From: Linnemannia schmuckeri
Taxonomy: Eukaryota > Mortierellomycota > Mortierellomycetes > Mortierellales > Mortierellaceae
Direction of reading: 5' to 3'
DNA: 64,000 nucleotides
Assembly: GCA_029449235.1 (NCBI GenBank)
Contig: JANATG010000011.1
Coordinates: forward strand, 402,001-466,000
Positions 11,594-23,922 of the stretch are shown here, in pieces. The position numbers and the translations under genes were made by a program. The first letter of the stretch is position 1. Every line of letters starts with the position of its first letter. The notes below the pieces were generated by a model. It ran no database searches. It was not told the DNA's origin and saw only the letters and a list, made by a program, of their open reading frames with translations.

Positions 11594-13036
11594 ATGCCCG
11601 CTGAACACACAACAACAACCACCACGCCTCACAGGACCACCGTGGCCCCAACACGGACCACTGGACCTGCTCGCCCCACATCCTCAGGCGCCCGCGGCAC
11701 AACAACCGCCCGTGGAAATTCAAGGTCCATCACAGCATCCATCACTGCCTCAACCACAACCCTCACTCCGACACCCACCATCTCCCCCGTCCCCGAGGCA
11801 GGAGGCATGTCTGGCGCTGCTATCGGTGGCATGGCTGCCGGTGGCGCTGTTCTGGTGGCGATCATCGGACTCTTGTGTTACAAGCGACGCAAAAGATCTG
11901 CTGTTGGTGACTCGACTGCCATTGGTGCTGCTGCTAAAAAGAAAGATGCCGAGGCAATGGCCGAGTTGGGGGGTGCATACACGGGTCCTAACAAGGACAT
12001 CTCTGGGCCCATGGCCTTGGCCCCTCAAAACGGTGTTGATTCTGCCCCTGCCCATCGTCCTGAGGCACAGTTCCGTGAGCAACAGCAGTTCAGACCTGGT
12101 ATGCGCGATGAACTGTTTGCCCAGCCTGGGTCAGCTCTTCATAACACCATGAGTAAAAGCCCTGCTTCTCCCGGTGGCGCCTCTCCTACTCGTCCTCCAG
12201 CTCCTGTTACCCGTCAGAACAGCGACCAAGGCAATGGCAACCAAGGCAGCCAGGACAACCCAGGCGGCAATCGCCCCCCTCTCCAGAAGCAGCATTCGCA
12301 TCCTGGCTCGGAGGGATACTATGACGATGTCAACGACTATTACGGCGATGATTCGATGTCGGTCCTTCCCGATCAGCCTATGGGCGCACAACGCTCCGCC
12401 CCACAGCCTCGGAACCTCACACAGGGCAACTTGACTCCAACTCCCGTCTCTCATGTTGCCGCCACTACGACCACTACTGGCAAGAATGGCGATGCTGATC
12501 CTCAGCGCGCCATGGGCTCTCCTACTGCCAAGAAAAACGCAGTTGGCAGTCCTCGATCGTCGTACTCCTCTGATGGTGGCGAGAGTGCCTACCTGACACT
12601 GGAGCAGGCCCAGCAGGCCCATAACCACAAGATGATGGGTCATAAGGAGAGTATTTCCTCTGTAGATATGCTCTTGGAGCGTTCTGGTAACGGTCAATAC
12701 CAGAACCAGGGTCAGAACAGTCCCTATGGTTACAATAGCAACAACAACAACAATAATAACAACCTTGCTCCTCCAGCAAGGAGCCCGATGCCACCGATGT
12801 CGCCTGATCCATACGCCGAGAGTGCCTACAGTGACTATCCCGATGACCGGTCCATGACTCCTAACGGTTACCGTCCTCCACCTTCTGGTGGTAGTCCCTA
12901 TGGTGGCTACCAGCAACAGCAACAACAGCCTTACTATGGCCAGCAGCAGCAGGGTGGCAACGGCTACAATAATAAGCAGCCGCCATCGCCTCAGAGGGAC
13001 TCTGACTACAACCAAGGACCCTACGGCCGTTTTTAG
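11594..13036 (+). CDS. Single-pass membrane protein with Thr-rich ectodomain (uncharacterised)
   Basis: Single-exon gene, 480 aa; I do not recognise a family. Residues 1-70 are rich in Thr, Ser, Pro and Arg, like an O-mannosylated stalk. Residues about 74-96 form a Gly/Ala-rich transmembrane helix (GAAIGGMAAGGAVLVAII and onward) followed at once by the stop-transfer cluster CYKRRKR. The remaining 380 residues are a disordered cytoplasmic tail rich in Pro, Ser, Gln, Asn and Tyr, with acidic YYDDVNDYYGDDS, an Asn run, and a C-terminal YGGYQQQQQQPYYGQQQQ segment. The layout resembles fungal wall-stress sensors (Mid2/Wsc class), but there is no WSC Cys domain and no obvious N-terminal signal peptide. 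A signal-peptide exon upstream cannot be excluded. The start is the first ATG (context CAACAATG) after a CT-rich leader; the only in-frame codons before it are non-ATG. Confidence 0.7.
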   Translation: MPAEHTTTTTTPHRTTVAPTRTTGPARPTSSGARGTTTARGNSRSITASITASTTTLTPTPTISPVPEAGGMSGAAIGGMAAGGAVLVAIIGLLCYKRRKRSAVGDSTAIGAAAKKKDAEAMAELGGAYTGPNKDISGPMALAPQNGVDSAPAHRPEAQFREQQQFRPGMRDELFAQPGSALHNTMSKSPASPGGASPTRPPAPVTRQNSDQGNGNQGSQDNPGGNRPPLQKQHSHPGSEGYYDDVNDYYGDDSMSVLPDQPMGAQRSAPQPRNLTQGNLTPTPVSHVAATTTTTGKNGDADPQRAMGSPTAKKNAVGSPRSSYSSDGGESAYLTLEQAQQAHNHKMMGHKESISSVDMLLERSGNGQYQNQGQNSPYGYNSNNNNNNNNLAPPARSPMPPMSPDPYAESAYSDYPDDRSMTPNGYRPPPSGGSPYGGYQQQQQQPYYGQQQQGGNGYNNKQPPSPQRDSDYNQGPYGRF

Positions 13037-13601
13037 AGCATAGATATAATAGAGCAAGCTAATAAAATAGAAAGAAAGCAAAAAAAGGAGAATGAAGTGA
13101 AAATAAAAAACGAGGGAGGTAAGTTGGACCCGTGTGTGGGGGTGGGATAAAGGAAGTAAGGAAGGAAGAAAGGGAAAGGAGGGGGAGAGAGCATTGACGC
13201 GTGAGCCATCCTTTTTTTTTTTATGTGCATCGTGTGTGTATCGTACGTGCGGTGCGGGATGGGGCAAGGAAACAGTGAGTGAGGAGGATGAGTGGATGAA
13301 TGAGCTCGTTTATCTTTTTTGTATTCTTTGGAGATCGTCTGCCAGTGCAGGCGGAAGAAGTCTTTGAGCTTTTGACTGCTTGTGTCTCTCGTCTTGTTCC
13401 TGATTCTCTCCCTTTTCTTCTCCTCTTCGTTTTGATCGACAACCTTTTCTCCTTTTCTCACATACTTCTCCATTCTTATTCTCCTCCCTTCTTCGTCACT
13501 TCCTCGCTTTCACACCTCGGCTCCTTCTCACTTCTATTTCATTCATTCCTTCGTGGTCACAACAACCAACAAAGGAAAAAAAAAAAAAAAGATACCGCAA
13601 A
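13037..13601. promoter_or_regulatory. Intergenic region upstream of coiled-coil gene
   Basis: 565 bp holding the 3' UTR of the membrane-protein gene (AATAAAA-like sequence near 13062 and 13100), a GA-rich patch, then a CT-rich leader (about 13390-13545) and an A run just before the next ATG. No gene seen. Confidence 0.5.
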
Positions 13602-16600
13602 ATGGGAACAACAACAAAGCTTGTTGCTCCCGCCGCAGGAGGAGGACAACACCAACAGCAGCAGCACACGCTCAACCGCCAGTCCAGCAACAGCAATCTG
13701 AACCGCAATTCACTCAAAGCCAGTGCAAGCCAGGTCCGATGGCCTGTCTCTCTCAACCAGCTCGCCGCCATCTCTCTCGATGACGACTCGGATTTTGACC
13801 GCTCTCTGACCGATGGTAACTGGCTTTTTGTTGCTCATGGAACAAAAGCAAGAAGCAACTCCTGAATGAGAGAAAAATGAATTGAGCTTGCAAGAAAAGT
13901 TGTCTGTAGAAAAGGTACAAAGAGAGCAAAAACTTATCAACAGCCTTGTATTCCTTTCCAATTGCCGTTTTTCTTCAGTATCAAAGGACGATATAGGTTC
14001 GGTCAAGCTTCTAAAGATGCTCAAGGACAGCGACGACGAGTCTGCTCCTGTACGAGATTCGTCCAGGCTACGAAGGTACAAGACAGTTGCCAGTTGCATA
14101 TTCATAGCCGACTGGTTTCCAAGGGATTACTCACCTCCTTCTCCTTGGAGAATGATATGCATCCGCTCGGCCTTGTCCGTGTGTTTGTTCCCTGCTAAAA
14201 AACTGCTTTATATCCATCCCATTCATCTCATGCGTGCCAAGTGTCAACATGACCCGTTTGTTTTCTTTTTGTAGCTCTCCTTTCCCCTTTCTTCACCATA
14301 CCTCCTGAGGACATGCCCACCCTTCATTTATTAACTGTCGATATGGAACATCCGTTGATGTGGTGTCTCGCCACCATGTGCCCTCTTTTTTGTATTTTTG
14401 GGTTGCCGCTAGACCAAGGTCCACATATGGCGCTTTGCAAGCTGGGCAACAAAAGGGCCAGCAACAACTCCTTCACCAACAACAGGGCGGTATTCCCGTT
14501 TCCCGTTCCTCTTCTATGAACAGCGTCCATGGCTCCCAAATGCCAAGGCCACAAAGGACTCTTTCTGGCAACAAGGGTAACCATATTGGTATCCCTTCAA
14601 GCGGTGTCTCGACTCGATCCGTCGGGCTGCGACATCTCCAGTCCGATGCATCACTATTGGCTGCGAAACGACTGAGCAGGACTGGCGATCACCCTGACGA
14701 CATGGAGCAAATCTACTCGGAAGCCCAGGCTCTTGCTCAAAGGCTAGGCAACTCATCATCATCGTCGGCAGATCCAAGAGCAGCAGGAGGCCTAACAAGG
14801 GCCAATAGTGTTGGTATTCGTGCAACGGGAGTGAAAAATGGCTCAGGAATTCCTTCGTCGTCATCGTCATCCTCCATAAGCCGCATTGCAGCTGCAAGTT
14901 CAGACGGGGCGTCAATGCTTCGTCGACCAACCTCTATCCCTACGCCAAACTCGCCTTCTTCAACCACCAACGTAATAGTGCTTCCACCCAAATCGTCATC
15001 TCGTCTTTCTATCCCCTCCAAACTGCCTTCATCTTCTTCCGCCTCAAGTCTGAAGCACCGTGCGTCGCTTACAAGTGCTTCAGCAAGTTCACGACAGGAA
15101 ATCAAGCAAAACAGCAATATTTTACGTGAACAGGACATAACGTCACCTACAAGAATCCCTGGATCCCCCAGCGCGATTCAGCAAACCTCTGCAGCTCGAA
15201 AATTGGCGGGTCTTCAGCAATCTCCCCTGGCAGCGCGACCCAACAACCTTCGACAAAGTGCGACCGACAGTCAGATATCTACAGCGCTGCTTCCAACCCT
15301 ACCTATGTCAGCCTCTAATGACTCAGGAAGGGCTGTGAGGGAGATGGAAGAGGAATTGGAGCGGTGGAAGATTGAGGTCAGGGAGCTGAGACAGGAACTT
15401 GTGACGACGGACGGATGGCGCAAGCAGATTTCGGATCTGGAGCGAGACCTTGAGACTGCTCTTGATTCGTTGCAGTCTGCGGAAGCAAAGGTCATTGAAC
15501 TCAGGAGCGAGCAACAGTCGGCAGCAGCAGCCATGAAAGACCACGAGGATGCTCAGGAGAAGCTGACCGCGTACGAGGTAGCAGTCGAACAATTGAAGGC
15601 GGATATTGAGCTTATCCGTGGTGATAAGGAAAAGGCACTGGAAGATGCCGCTACCAACCAGAAGGAGCAACTAGCCCGACTTGAGTCTCGTAACCAAGGT
15701 AATTATACTTGATATTTTATATTGATGTATGTTTTCACTCTGGTAATATGGGTCAGCAAATAGTTATTAATCAACAAATATGGCCATTTCGTGTGTACTA
15801 GAACTGGAACAAAAGTTGACTCAGGCACAACAGGATATTGAGCAGTTGGAGCTCCAGGCTGCACCCCCAGAGGTTCAAGAAGTACAGCAGTCATTGTTCT
15901 CTGCAACTCAGGATCTTGAAGAATCGAAACTTATGGTTGAGAAGCTCAAGGCTGAGTTGGCCGAGGAGAAGGCCAAGATTGCTCGAGAGCAGGAAGATGC
16001 CGGACAGCTTCTCGTCAAGCTGAGTCAACTTCAAGATACCATTGCGTAAGTACTCTTGCTTGTTCCTTCATTTGTACTTCTCTTAAACGTGTGGATGACG
16101 ATAAACAGGTACTAATCTGTCACGATTTTTGCAATTTTTTTTTTTGAAATAGTAACCAGCTGAGGGAGAATAACTCTCTGAAGGAAGTTGTCAAGGATCA
16201 TGAAAAGTGCACCGAGAATGCAGAGACAGTCGAGTATCAGCACAAGAAGGAGATCATTCAACTACAGGTAAGGATTTCGACCCGACTGCTATAGAATGTA
16301 TCTTCAATTTCCTGGACAAAGTACATGACATTAATAATGTCTTGGTTTTTGGCGTAATAGAAAGAGATTGCGGATCAACAGAAGGCCCTCGCTCAGGAGA
16401 AAGAGCAAAAAACGAAGTTGTAAGTTATTTCCACCCGATGCCAGTTCAACCTATGCATGAGACAATACAATTTGGTGAAATCGCCACTGAACTTCATACA
16501 TTTGCATTGATATAGAGAGATGGTAGTACAGGAACATCAGTACCAGACACACCAGTTCCAACAACAACTCCAACTGCAGCAAACCCAACTCCTTCAACAA

Positions 16601-17537
16601 CAAACTGAAATTGTCAACCTTCGTGCCAGTCTTGAAGTCGAACAGAAGCAATCAGCGCTCTGGCAACAGCGACACCAGGAGGAACAGCGATTGAACCATG
16701 CTTCTTCGTTCGGTCGACGTGTCTCGCTTGATCATAATGGTGACATCAACGGATCTTTCACCATGGGCGATTCCTCTACAACATCGTCTTCGGCAGTAGG
16801 CGTGCCGACAGGAATCCCTGGCACTGGATTGGGACTCATGAATATGGGTCTAAATTTGAACATGGGTATGGCGATAGGCGGAGTAGGATCTGACAACAAT
16901 ATGTCTTCGTCACCTCTAACATCGACTCCACCGACCATGGTTGGAGGACCACTGGGCGGACAGGGACCCAAGATGTCGATGTTGTCGAACCAGATCAACA
17001 TGAGCAACAGCGCAGCTGCTGCGTTGCCGCCCAGTGCGCAACTACCACCTATGGGTGGAATGGCTTCGGCCGCCATTGGCGAGGTTGAAGTCAAGCCTAG
17101 GATGATTCATCGTAGCAGTTCGGGATCTGTCCATGGTATCAATAACCGCCACTCGATGCACGGTGATATGTTCTTCGGGTCTGCTTCTTCTGCAACAGTT
17201 GCCCCCGCTTCTGGTCCTTTCCAGGTAATATATCATATCCAGCCCACTATTTTCATACGACCGTTGTGGATTTACATGCTGGACAACATCATTGACACAT
17301 TTCTATCCTTTTTTTTTCTTTTTCATTAACGTGTCTTATTAGACGGTGGATGAGTTGACGGCGCAATTGCATGGACTGATGAAAGAAAAGGAGCGGTTGC
17401 AGGCGGACTTGAGTAAGATCCCAATCTCTGGAGGCGGGCCCATGATGCGCCGCAAAGCCGAAATGCTGGAGGAACAGATGGATGAGACTGAGCGAATGAT
17501 GAGTAAGATCCGATATAGTATTCGTATGCGCTCATAA
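13602..17537 (+). CDS. Ser-rich coiled-coil protein (uncharacterised, 972 aa)
   Basis: Eight exons (13602-13815, 13979-14075, 14413-15698, 15802-16045, 16153-16267, 16361-16419, 16516-17224, 17343-17537) splice to 972 aa. Residues 1-400 are basic, Ser/Gln-rich and disordered, with repeated SR/SS-type phospho-site contexts. About 420-700 is a long heptad-rich coiled coil (EMEEELERWKIEVRELRQEL, LEQKLTQAQQDIEQLELQA) rich in Glu, Lys, Leu and Gln. About 710-905 is Gly/Met/Ser-rich. The last 64 residues form a second helix pair (DELTAQLHGLMKEKERLQAD, then MLEEQMDETERMMSKIRYSI). No motor, CAP-Gly or kinase domain is visible. The architecture suggests a cytoskeletal or centrosomal/spindle-pole scaffold, but that is only inference. 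The first two small exons are supported by frame continuity rather than homology and are less certain. The 3' end converges on the receptor gene, 200 bp away. Confidence 0.75.
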
Positions 17538-17737
17538 TAGTCTTCTTTCTCGTTTTTTTTTGTTTGTTTTTGTTTGTTTTTTCTGTGACATACATACCAT
17601 TCCCCCATACCCCTCCGCCCTTTTTATTTTTTTTTTTTTCTTTTCGAACATACTTTTTTTTTTCATTGGATAAATAGTTTTTTATTTTACAAGTTTTTCA
17701 AAATTGGTAGTTTCGTCGAGTGCAGGTGTGTATATGT

Positions 17738-20700
17738 TTAGGATGGGGCGCGAACGATATTGTCGGTGTACTCTGTCCGTTCCTGTTGTTGTTGTTGACC
17801 TTGCGACCTAGGAGAGAAGGTCTGTGATGGAGCTTGTACGCCAAACGTCTGCGGTCGAGGGGCGTTTATGATCGCAGGAGGAAGCATGTTCAGCTCAGAG
17901 GAGGCGAGGACTGCGTTACTGCTACCATGGCTGTCAAAGGGCTCGATGACCGGTGGATGGAGGTGCATGATTGCGGGCGAGAGGGACTGGATCCGTTCCA
18001 GGGACGGCGCTTCTGCTGCTGTCGTCCCATGCCCTCCTCCCCCCGCGAGAATCACAACCACATTCTCACCAGCAGTATCGCCGCCGGGATAGGCATCGTC
18101 TGGAGGGCTTTGATAATTGTCGTCACCAGGTTCGGGTGGCGGCGGCGAATAGATAATTACCGGGTTCAATTTCGAGGCCTGCTGTTGCCAGGGAAACTCT
18201 TCTTGTTGGTGTTGGTTAGCGGGTTTCGCCATCATCGCGTCCGAGAACGAGACTGCGGGTACTCCTGGGGAAAGCCTTGAGAACCTTGTTCGGCCCAGTG
18301 GATATCTAATGGGATTTCCGGTTAAAGCTCCAGTGGGAGTTAATGTGTTGGGTGTTGGAGTTGTCGACGCTGGTGCGGATGACGATGTGGTGGTGGTTGG
18401 GAATGTGCTGATGGTGGAGTGGGTGGGTGCAGAGGTTGTGTGGGCTGTCGCGGCGCTGTTATCACTTCCATCACTCCCCGTCGACCGGATATCGTCCGCT
18501 CCTCCTCCTTCTGTCATTACGCCTAGGCAACCAAAACTGCCAGCAAGACTATTCCGCTTCATGTTCTCGGCCTCCAACTTGGCCAACTCGACAGACGTTA
18601 AATGCCACTGCGGACTCTTTGGCGAAGACTCCGCAGCACGACGAGTCTCCAAATGCTCAAAATCTAACTCCAACTCCAGATCCAGGTCCAAATCCTCATC
18701 ATCGATGTTGTAAGCTGTTCCTAATGATCCCACAGTCCCTCCAGACCGCCTCCTCCTCTGCATCAGGATCTTCTTCCGCCTGGCGTGATTGCTAGCCGCC
18801 ACTGCTGCGGACGATTTAGAGTTGCGGTGGGCGTCATAGTTGTACTGCAAAGTATTGAAATGCCGGTACCCGCGGTGCTCGCGGCCCGGGAGCGGGTTTT
18901 CGTAGACGGCATGTTGCCCTTGGTCATAAGAAACATTCGTCTCTGCCAAAATGTCGCGGATGTTGGTTTCCTCCGAGGATCGATGACCGGCTCCTGAGAC
19001 TTCTGGGGTAGTGGCGGGAGAGGATGTGGGGGATGGGGTGGGGAGGAAGGATTCGGAGAGGCGGTGGCGGGAGGAAAGCTTAGCGGACGAAGCGCTCAAG
19101 GGACCCTGTTGTTGATCTCCTCCCAGCAACCGCGATGAGTTGTGGCGATTAGCAACTCCGAACCGTTTTTGAGCGGCTACAGAGATTGGAGCCATTGATA
19201 AGGAGCTGGGGATTTTCCTGATCCGGTGTCCTAGCGAGTTTGGACGCGGAGACCCCGATCTAGACGCATCCAAGCCCAAGAACGAACCATCGGTTCCACC
19301 AAGACGCGGACTATTCATCGCCGAAGGTGTTTGCTGTTGCTGCTGTTGTTTGAGGAGCCCCCGGAAGAGTGGAGGGGCATATCGGGTAGTAGCCCGCATC
19401 TCCTGGTTAATCCTCGCAGCCTGTTCGCGGATCTGTTTCCGTTCCGTGTCCTGAGAAGAGTTGGTAGCATAATCGGTCTCTGTCATGTCGCTGTCAAACC
19501 GCATCGGGTTATACCTCTTCGAAGGGTTATTATCTACAAAGGAAGAAGACGCCATCATGGTGGGTTGGGGCTGAGGTAGCAAATGCTGGTGACCAAAGTG
19601 CGCTCCTGTTCCCAAAGAGGTTGCGGTCGTGGAGTTGGGTATGGGTTGTAAAGGATGGAAGGACGAGGACCGCTGCTGCATCTGTTGATCAGGGCGCCGA
19701 GGCGGGCGTTGCGCAAACTCATATTTGTCCTCTGGACTACTCTCATTCATTCCACCGCCACTACTGCCTCTTCCACTTCGACCCCCATTGCCACCTACAA
19801 AATCGTCTCCAGAACTCGAACTACCCCGCTTCATCTTCGTCCCCCCCGCACCACTGCCAGGTTTCTTCCCCCCAGTATTCTCCGAACTCTCCTTCATCGT
19901 CAACGGGCGAGAAATCCAATTTTCATCCTTGATCTGATGTCCAATCTCAATCCATCGCTCCATGATCTCCGGGTCCGGTAACTGAACCCTCCAGACTTCG
20001 TTGTGAATCGAGATAACTCGGATAATATGTTCACTAATGATCCCTTGTTCAGTTCCGTTCATCGTCGGTTGAGTATCATCCACATCGGCACTCTCTCCTT
20101 CCCCACTTCTACCTGGCCCAGTGTTGGCGGTTGACGTGGGGTTGAGAGAGTTGGTGCGGGCGGGGAAGCCAAGAAACTGGGACATTCGGCGGATGCGGCT
20201 GTTGAACCCTGCGATGGATCCGATTCGACGATGGAGGGAGCTGCTAGACTCGCCTTCTTCCACATCCCCTCCCACTCTCGCTCCTGCTCCTGTTGATCCC
20301 GATGCGGAACCTCCTGTTGCGCCGGACGCAATCGTAACCCTGGTTGTGTTCGTTGTCGGATCAGCCCCAGTGCCTGTGCCTTCAGGCCCCAGCCCACCGC
20401 CCACAGAGCTTACTACCGTTGTATTACCACTACCGGTGGCACATCCAGAGAGGTTATTTTGCAAAGGAGACATTGTCTCAGGGGCTGTCGTCGTCGTTGT
20501 CGGCAGCACAGCAGCCGAGGACAAAGACGACATCAAAAGTCGATCATCCAGTGGTGCTAAAACAGTCTCGTCCGACATTTGGTACGACAGCTCTGGGCCC
20601 GCCAGACCCGTCAACGATGGTCGCGCCTCCTTATTGATGATATTATTGCCGCTGTTGTTGATGTTGGTGTTGGGGTTCAATGAACGTGGGGAGGCCAACA

Positions 20701-22332
20701 TGTTGGGATGGACTTGGCTCGAAGCCAGAACCGGCTTGACCTGCGACTGCCCTCCTTCCCGTCCTTCTGCGACTGGCAGCGCTGTCGGATGATCCAAGGG
20801 TGAGAGCATCGACCTTGATCCCTGCTGCTTCTGCTGCTGCTGTTGGTATTGCGGAAGATGGTGGGACCTGATAGGCGGTAACTGTGCCCCTCCATGCAAG
20901 GGTGCAGGCGGGATGGTGCCATCGGTGGGGTAGATGGTGGTGTTGATGTGCCGTGCCTCTTTTGTGGTTGTCCAGTAGTCCGATGCCGAGTAGCCCTTCT
21001 CGATCGTGTGGACGATCAGACTCTCTGATTTTTCTGTCTCCAACTTCGCATGAAACATGTTTAAGAGTTAGTGTAACCGCCACCAAAATAATGAAAAAAA
21101 ATGATGGGTAGACGGGAAAGAGGGGACTTACGTCGACGATGACGAAGAGCTTGGAGTGGGGTACAAAGATGATCTTGGACATGCGCCATTGCGCCAGGAA
21201 CCGCATCACATACCATCTCTGTCGCTGGACCGGTGCTGTCACCGTATACGAGTCCGTCTAATTCATGTTTCAAAGTAAGAAACAAAAAACGTCAGATCAA
21301 AATTCAGCCTTCAGTCCCCTTGTGGTCACATAAAGAAAAGGCAAGAATAAAAACTTACGCGTCGCTCCTTGAGAGAGTGTCTACTGGACTGGGGACCATG
21401 GGGACCAATGTTACTACTATTATAGTTCGTCTGAAGCGGGTATAGCTTCGGACTTCGGTTCCCGGCCCTCAGTCTATTAATCAGCCCCAGCGCATCATAC
21501 TCAACCACACTACTATTCCTTGAGTAAGGATCCCGATCTGACGCTGCACTGGTACCCAGAAAATCATACCTCGATAAATCCTGCCTTCCTCCGCCGCTGC
21601 CGCCACCAGCACCAGAGACTGACAAACGTCCACCGTTTGACCGCCGATTATTGTTGGAGGACACCATGAGGACATCGTGTAGATCGACAGGCTGGGCGTC
21701 CCGACTGTTGTTCCTGATATCTGCACGTGGGTCCCGAACAAAGGTGTCGTACCCCTTTGCGGGTGGAATGACTCCGCCACTCCCGGCAACCGCCGCCGCC
21801 GTTGCTTTGGCGGCGGCAGTGGCAGCGGTTCCTGCATTAACACCCGTAGAGTGACCTGTAGCGCGATGGGCCTCAGGCAATCTGATAGCATCCATCTCCC
21901 CTTCCTGATCACTGCCACTACCACCAGCACCGGCCTCCCTACCTCCACGGTTGATAAGTGTCGACGAAGGCTCATACATGGTCGGTCGATGTACAGGGGA
22001 AATCATCGGCAACGCACCACTATCACTATTGAGCTGCCCAAACGGATACGACGAGACCAAATCCGAGATGTTGTGGCCCTGCTGCTGTTGCTGTTGTAAT
22101 TGCTGCTGCAATTGTTTCTGTTGCATATCCGCAGACGAGATCGAACCCTGCGCAGAATCTCCTCCTCCACCGCCTCCGCCTCCTCCTCCTCCTCCTCCTC
22201 CCAACAGATTAGCTACAGATCCAAACCGTCTTTCCCCTAACCTACTGCCACCACCATCACCACTTCCATTCAATAATGTCGCCGCACCAAGCTTCGCACC
22301 ATTCCCTACACCACCCCCCCCTCCTCCTCCTC

Positions 22333-22367
<35 letters not shown>

Positions 22368-23079
22368 AGGGTAGCCGCGACGCCTCCAAGCATATTATCC
22401 ACCCCATCGTCATCCCGCCCGGCAGCAACATGAAGCCCACGTCGCTGGAGGAAGAGGTTCCGGAGTTTTGGGTAGAAGAGGATGATGTACTCGATCAAAC
22501 TTGCGAGGAAGACTGAGACGAGTGTGACGTGGTATGTCACCTTGTACAGCGACACCGGGAACGACTGGACGATGATGATTATGATCACAAAAAACGATAC
22601 CAAACTACAATATAAAAGGTGGTCCCATTAAGTTGTTAGCAACCACGCTCGTCGCTGTAGCCTTGTTTGATTCTTGTTCATCATACGAGCAGGATCCAAG
22701 GGAGAAAAACAGAGAGAGATAGGTGACTTACTAGATGGTGATAGCGATGGATCGGGCCTCGTTCCAGAGCCGTGTGACATTCCGGGTCTTGAAAGCCAAA
22801 TAGATCCCAAAGATGTTGATGATAATTGGCATCGCGCCCACAATAATGTCCCAGAAAGTCGATGAGTCCGGGTATGCGCAGGTGACCCAGTACTTGTCGT
22901 TTATCCGGATCATTGTAGGCACCAAGTACTTGTAAAAGCATCTGACCAGACACGGGATCTATGATTTTTTTTTTGAATGGAGAGTGCGAGTTGAAAAATT
23001 AGCAACTGTGCGTTACTTCGAGGCGGTTCACCAAATCGCACCAGCTAAAACGAACATAGTAAAAAAACTCCAAGCAATC

Positions 23080-23112
<33 letters not shown>

Positions 23113-23882
23113 AAGGAAGAAAGACGTACGATGGTGATGACTACGGGGATGGTGATGACGCGGAGGAGGTACCGGTTCGAGACGGCATGGTTGATGACGC
23201 TGACACTATTAAAGATCCGATAGATGCGATAGTTCTTGACCACCAGCGCCGAGAGGTTGATCGACAAACCGACAACGACGAGTAACATGCCCATCCGACA
23301 GGTTGCTGGTGATGGTAAGTCCACCCGAAGATAGATCCATGACAATGTTACTGCCAATCCGAAGAGCTCGAGAATGCAGAATAGTGGACTTGAGGATGAT
23401 AGATTAATGAAATGGCGACAATGAGTTATGGGCACCATTGGGTTGAGTAATTGTAGCAGGGAAAAGAAAGATATGCTCGCGTACCTTGCAGACTTAATGA
23501 CGATGTTTTCGCGAAAGACAACGACGATTATCGCTGTAATGATGATTGCCAGCATCAAGAGAGATGTTAGGACGACAATCGTGATCCCAAACGGGGAACT
23601 GATCGATGGGCTCAAGTCTGTAAAGATTTTGATGACAAACGTTTGAAAAAAGTTGTTAATATCAGAAATAATGGCCTTATCACGCTCCTTTCTCTCTTAG
23701 GACAACCAACTAATTATTACAATTTAATTGACTTACTATCCCAGTTCGGCGCATCGCTTGGAGGCGAAGTGGACCCGCTATTAAAGACAATGTCGTTGAA
23801 AATGCTCAACTTGTCGTCTACGGCCCTCCCATTCGGTACGCTGGTACTGTTCTGGAAGCTCGAGATAGATATTGGCCTGTGC

Positions 23883-23922
<40 letters not shown>

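Noticed and set aside
12131..13267. 378-residue open frame on the minus strand
   Set aside because: Antisense to the membrane-protein gene; hydrophobic low-complexity translation with no family motif and no splice or start support.
23028..23615. Single uninterrupted exon for the receptor TM1-TM4 region
   Set aside because: The frame is open across the 96-nt intron, but joining KSA to SPLFCILELFG by splicing restores the typical class C sequence, so the intron model was kept.
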